Assembly (NCBI GenBank): GCA_965275915.1
Contig: CBDHYI010000002.1
Span: forward strand, 62,001 to 126,000
Direction of reading: 5' to 3'
DNA length: 64,000 nt
Source of the DNA: JBDWFY01 sp965275915
GTDB taxonomy: Bacteria; Pseudomonadota; Alphaproteobacteria; Rhizobiales; Stappiaceae
Position numbers and translations under genes: made by a program. This document shows positions 61,057 through 64,000 of this stretch, piece by piece. Positions within the stretch are counted from its first letter, which is position 1, and each line of letters starts with the position of its first letter. Under the pieces are notes generated by a model. That model was not told the DNA's origin. It was given only the letters and a program-made list of their open reading frames with translations, and searched no databases.

Positions 61057-61818
61057 TCAGACGTGTTGACCGCCATTTATATGTACTTCCGCGCCGGTAA
61101 CGTAGGCACTCGGCGATGTGCAGAGGAAATAGATCATATCCGCGACTTCTTCCGGCCGGCCCAGACGGCGGAGTGGAATATCCTTGATCAGATCCTCCGT
61201 TCCGGGTGAAAGAATGGCCGTATCGATCTCACCCGGTGCAATGGCGTTGACCCTGATGCCGTGCGGTCCGAAATCATGCGCCATCTCTTTGGTCAGAGAC
61301 GCAAGGGCGGCCTTGGACGTCGCATAAGCCGTTCCTGCAAACGGATGAACGCGCACGCCTGCAATGCTTGTTACATTAACAATAGAGCCGCCGGCGGCCT
61401 TAAGTTCGTTGAAAAGGCCACGGGCCAGCATAATGGGTGCAAAGAAGTTAACCTGAAAAACGGCGCGCCAGATATGCATCGGTGTGAGAATGGAATCAAG
61501 ACGCTGCCCATCGTCGTCCTTCGGGCTTATGGCGGCATTGTTAACGAGCGCATGCAGTTTTGAATTGCCTGCTTCCAGCCGTTTCTTAATGTCCGCAACC
61601 GCAACACCCATATTGTCGGGATCTGAAAGATCGACCTGGATATGATCCTCCGGCCCGGACGGCCAAGGGCATTTGTCGGAGAACGCGTAGCGTGAGCAGG
61701 TGATCACGCGCCAGCCCGCGGCGGAGAAGCGTTTCACCGTCGCATGGCCGATTCCGCGGCTGGCGCCCGTTAAGACGATTGCTTTTTGCTCGTCTGAGGC
61801 AGTATTGGTGTCGTTCAT
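61057..61818 (-). CDS. Short-chain dehydrogenase/reductase
   Basis: A 253-residue classical SDR. The cofactor motif is GASRGIGHAT and NNAAI follows. The catalytic Ser is in NVTSIAG and the YxxxK pair is in YATSKAAL. The C-terminal part has VNAIAPGEIDTAI and LGRPEEVADMIYFLCSxxxxYVTGAEVHINGGQHV. The ATG chosen starts MNDTNTASDEQ; an in-frame start at 61893 is less plausible. Substrate unknown. Confidence 0.87.
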   Translation of the reverse strand: MNDTNTASDEQKAIVLTGASRGIGHATVKRFSAAGWRVITCSRYAFSDKCPWPSGPEDHIQVDLSDPDNMGVAVADIKKRLEAGNSKLHALVNNAAISPKDDDGQRLDSILTPMHIWRAVFQVNFFAPIMLARGLFNELKAAGGSIVNVTSIAGVRVHPFAGTAYATSKAALASLTKEMAHDFGPHGIRVNAIAPGEIDTAILSPGTEDLIKDIPLRRLGRPEEVADMIYFLCTSPSAYVTGAEVHINGGQHV

Positions 61819-61969
61819 AACAAGCAACTCGCTCTTAACGAGGGTGGCGATAGGGTTCCCTGGAACATAATGCCGACCGGTTAAGGCTGCCACACTAACC
61901 GATCGTGGATTGCTCCACCATGCGTGATTACGTCATCGCACCTGTAAAGAAAAGGGCTGGATCCGCTCG

Positions 61970-62179
61970 ATGATTGTCTGCTCCTGCACTGTCATTACAG
62001 ACAAGGAACTCAAACAGGCAGCCGAAGCGATTAAGAACGAACCCGGACAGGGCATTGTCACGCCGGGGGCGGTTTTTCGATATCTTGGAAAGCGACCCAA
62101 ATGCGGCACCTGTTTTCCAATGATCGTGCACATCATTCATGCGATGGCCGAAAAAGACAGACGTGGATCTGGACAATAG
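61970..62179 (+). CDS. bfd: Bacterioferritin-associated ferredoxin
   Basis: A 69-residue [2Fe-2S] protein. The four cluster cysteines are Cys4 and Cys6 (VCSC) and the pair in KCGTC, the Bfd pattern. In known systems it reduces ferric iron in the bacterioferritin core to release it. RBS-like AAAAGGG lies 13 bases upstream. It is 74 bases before bfr on the same strand, with an iron control element between them. Confidence 0.93.
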   Translation: MIVCSCTVITDKELKQAAEAIKNEPGQGIVTPGAVFRYLGKRPKCGTCFPMIVHIIHAMAEKDRRGSGQ

Positions 62180-62180
62180 A

Positions 62181-62195
62181 TTAGAAACATTCTAA
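62181..62195 (+). promoter_or_regulatory. Irr-type iron control element (ICE) upstream of bfr
   Basis: TTAGAAACATTCTAA is a near-perfect inverted repeat (TTAGAA / TTCTAA with three central bases) just after the bfd stop. It matches the ICE motif bound by the Fur-family regulator Irr of rhizobia. It would adjust bfr expression to haem and iron status. Assigned by pattern recall, not by a matrix scan. Confidence 0.72.
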
Positions 62196-62253
62196 ATAAC
62201 GATCACGAGATAAACCTAATTGTGGCACAGCGATTCACGAAGGAGTTGCACGA

Positions 62254-62739
62254 ATGAAGGGTGAACCCGAAGTTATTGATTATCTTAACAAGTCTCTGCG
62301 CCACGAGTTGACGGCCGTCAACCAGTACTGGCTGCATTATCGCCTGACGGAAGACTGGGGGCTGACCAAATTCGCCAAGAAAGAGCGCGAAGAATCCATC
62401 GAGGAAATGCAGCATGCCGACAAGTTGATCGAGCGCATCATATTCCTTGAAGGACACCCCAATCTTCAGACCCTTGATCCGCTTCGCATCGGCCAGAATA
62501 TCAAGGAAGTTCTGGAATGCGATCTTGCCGGAGAATATTCCGCAAGGGCGCTTTACAAAGAGGCGCGGGAAGTGTGCCGGGACAAGGGCGACTATGTGAC
62601 CATGGCGCTTTTTGAAGATCTTTTGGCCGACGAGGAAGGCCATATCGATTATCTGGAAACGCAACTCGACCTTTATGAGCGGATCGGTCCTGAAAATTAC
62701 AGCCAGCTCAACGCCGGATCGGCGGACGAAGCGGAATAA
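62254..62739 (+). CDS. bfr: Bacterioferritin
   Basis: A 161-residue haem-containing ferritin, 24 copies of which form an iron-storing shell. Diiron-site ligands include Glu18 and the SIEEMQHADKLIERIIFLEG block (Glu51/His54-type ligands). The Met52-equivalent in EEMQHAD binds the inter-subunit haem. The C-terminal half has LLADEEGHIDYLETQLDLYERIG, with Glu127 and His130 equivalents. GGAG precedes the ATG, the length is standard and a terminator follows. Confidence 0.96.
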   Translation: MKGEPEVIDYLNKSLRHELTAVNQYWLHYRLTEDWGLTKFAKKEREESIEEMQHADKLIERIIFLEGHPNLQTLDPLRIGQNIKEVLECDLAGEYSARALYKEAREVCRDKGDYVTMALFEDLLADEEGHIDYLETQLDLYERIGPENYSQLNAGSADEAE

Positions 62740-62761
62740 AAGATCTGTGGTTTGAAATCGG

Positions 62762-62787
62762 GCGGCACGAGGTTGCCGCACTTTTTT
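62762..62787 (+). terminator. Terminator after bfr
   Basis: GCGGCA-CGAGGT-TGCCGC with a following run of six T lies 23 bases after the bfr stop. Confidence 0.8.
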
Positions 62788-63484
62788 ATGCCGGGTCGAT
62801 CGCTTGTGAAGCTGACGGCACCGCGTCGCTTCCGATAGAGAGAATCGGTCCCCCGGCTGCCCGTGCATCGTCCTGATCGTGGGTGACCAGCAAAACCGGT
62901 AGACCGCGTTCACCCGCCTTGTCGAAAACCAGTGTGCGGATCTGGCTGCGCAGGCCGGCATCCAGTTTGGAAAACGGTTCGTCAAGCAGCAGGGCCCGAG
63001 GGGATGCAAGCAGAACCCGCATTAGGGCAACGCGCGCTTGCTGACCGCCTGAGAGGCTGCCCGGGTCCCGCGGTCCCGCATCCCCAAGTCCGACCTCTTC
63101 GAGTGCTTCGTCGGCCAGTTGCCGGCGCCGGCGTTTGGGAATATCAGAGGGCACCGCAAACATCAGGTTTTCCAAGACGGACATATGCGGAAACAGCAGT
63201 GCGTCTTGAAACAGGATTCCGACATGGCGCTCATGCGCCGGCAGATCCGTCAACACGACGCCGTTGTGACGAATTGTACCGGTTGCCTTGAAGGCCGGGT
63301 CCAGAAATCCGCCAATGAAGGCCAGTAGTGTCGATTTTCCCGATCCGCTGGGACCCATGACGGTCAGGACCGATCCGGCCGGAATCCGTGTATCCACCTT
63401 AAGGAGTGTCCGTTCCTGAAGGGAAATTGCAACCGTGTCGATTTCCAGTTGCGGGGACCTTTTGCTCTGGGCCGTGTTGTTCAT
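62786..63484 (-). CDS. ABC transporter ATPase, YnjD-like
   Basis: A 232-residue ABC ATPase. Walker A is GPSGSGKST, the Q-loop is LFQDALLFPHMSV, the signature is LSGGQQARVALMRVLL, Walker B is ALLLDEPFSKLD and the switch is VTHDQDD. ILFQDALLF and SGGQxARVAL are the wording of E. coli YnjD. Its partner is the YnjC-like permease that overlaps it by four bases. The YnjBCD substrate is not established. Confidence 0.9.
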   Translation of the reverse strand: MNNTAQSKRSPQLEIDTVAISLQERTLLKVDTRIPAGSVLTVMGPSGSGKSTLLAFIGGFLDPAFKATGTIRHNGVVLTDLPAHERHVGILFQDALLFPHMSVLENLMFAVPSDIPKRRRRQLADEALEEVGLGDAGPRDPGSLSGGQQARVALMRVLLASPRALLLDEPFSKLDAGLRSQIRTLVFDKAGERGLPVLLVTHDQDDARAAGGPILSIGSDAVPSASQAIDPA

Positions 63485-64000
63485 GCGCGTTGTCTTGCCG
63501 GTCGACGATGTCGAAATAAAAGTGCCGGTATCAGAGCCGCGGATGTAAATCCTATCAGCGGCAGCACCATCTGCACGACACTGTAAATGGCAATAAGCTG
63601 CCGGTTGCCTCCGCTCGCAAGGGCAACAGCCTCTGTTGTGACCGTCGGCACGCGACCGCCGCCGATCAGCAGGGTGGGCAGATACTGACCGACGCTCACC
63701 GCCAATCCCACGGCGCAGGCCGTCAGCAGGCTCTTGGACAGCATCGGCAGACGGACACGAAACAGAGTCTTAAGGCGCGACGCACCCAGCCCTGACGCAG
63801 TCTGAGTGAAACGGGGATCGAACGCGTGCCACGGGCTGGCGGCGGCAAGATAGATATAGGGCAGGACAAAGACGAGATGAGCGAAAATGACCGCTGTGAC
63901 AGTCCCATCGACATTGCCGGCAAGAAAAAGCACCTGCAATCCAAACAGAAAAGCAACCTGCGGGACCAGCAAAGGAATGAAAAGCAGGGTAATGCCCAGT
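63481..64000 (-). CDS. ABC transporter permease, YnjC-like, C-terminal part
   Basis: The 3' 170 codons of an inner-membrane permease; the 5' part lies beyond the window edge. The frame is open to the last base, reading LGITLLFIPLLVPQ before the first internal Met. Helices include VIFAHLVFVLPYIYLAAA and the EAA-like loop contains TASGLGASRLKTLFRVRLPML. Two-domain YnjC proteins are about 500 residues, so this is likely the second half. It overlaps the ATPase gene by four bases. A periplasmic YnjB-like partner would lie upstream. Confidence 0.85.
   Translation of the reverse strand, partial: LGITLLFIPLLVPQVAFLFGLQVLFLAGNVDGTVTAVIFAHLVFVLPYIYLAAASPWHAFDPRFTQTASGLGASRLKTLFRVRLPMLSKSLLTACAVGLAVSVGQYLPTLLIGGGRVPTVTTEAVALASGGNRQLIAIYSVVQMVLPLIGFTSAALIPALLFRHRRPARQRA

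Noticed and set aside
1..64000. CRISPR array, prophage or conjugation module
   Set aside because: No regularly spaced repeats, cas genes, phage structural genes, relaxase or type IV secretion genes were seen on either strand.

Overview
The window looks like chromosomal DNA of an alphaproteobacterium, most probably of the order Hyphomicrobiales. Three things point there: close resemblance of several proteins to the erythritol proteins EryD, EryA and EryB of Brucella and rhizobia; an Irr-type iron control element in front of bacterioferritin; and a cluster of CTAG-bounded palindromic intergenic repeats of the kind scattered through rhizobial genomes. This placement is inferred from the sequence alone. 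No 16S gene is present.

Layout. 1-5 kb: the end of xylose isomerase, a homocysteine S-methyltransferase family gene, 4-hydroxyphenylpyruvate dioxygenase with a divergent Lrp-type regulator, a TerB-like protein, a MITE-like element sitting on that gene's stop codon, and a small secreted protein. 5-20.4 kb: a GNAT acetyltransferase, then a same-strand polyol/sugar locus of 13 genes: EryD-like regulator, ABC importer with two different ATPases, EryA-like kinase, 2-hydroxyacid dehydrogenase, class II aldolase, EryB-like polyol-phosphate dehydrogenase, second aldolase, ribulokinase-type kinase and HAD phosphatase. Most enzyme genes overlap by four bases. 20.4-21.6 kb: a scar with a broken VOC gene, an unrecognised AT-rich stretch and the tail of an IS481-type transposase, ending at tRNA-Ser(GGA).

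21.8-28 kb: a membrane protein, msrA, an orphan TRAP binding protein, a small secreted protein paired with a six-helix chemoreceptor, an M48 protease and a nucleotidyltransferase. 28-35 kb: the translation cluster infC (ATT start), rpmI, rplT, pheS and pheT, with a Rieske oxygenase inside it and a candidate small RNA between infC and rpmI. 35-54 kb: mixed housekeeping genes including a glycosyltransferase, MepA, a short Hsp70-like protein, LepA, a cytoplasmic chemoreceptor with a C-terminal sensor, a hemolysin III-like protein, HlyU, a lytic transglycosylase, a TetA-like pump, 1-Cys peroxiredoxin, a GH4 glycosidase, tandem GFA proteins and two RNA methyltransferases.

54-59 kb: a CoxG-like gene followed by the small, large and medium subunits of a form II (AYRGAGR) molybdenum hydroxylase. 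59-64 kb: a Cache-type chemoreceptor, an SDR, bfd and bfr with an iron control element between them, and a YnjCD-like ABC importer cut by the window edge.

The most coherent candidate for something not fully described is the 5.7-20.4 kb polyol locus. It keeps erythritol-type kinase, dehydrogenase and regulator but shows no EryC/EryH/EryI isomerases. Two class II aldolases, a 2-hydroxyacid dehydrogenase, a second kinase and a phosphatase stand in their place, fed by an importer whose two ATPases carry complementary motif substitutions.
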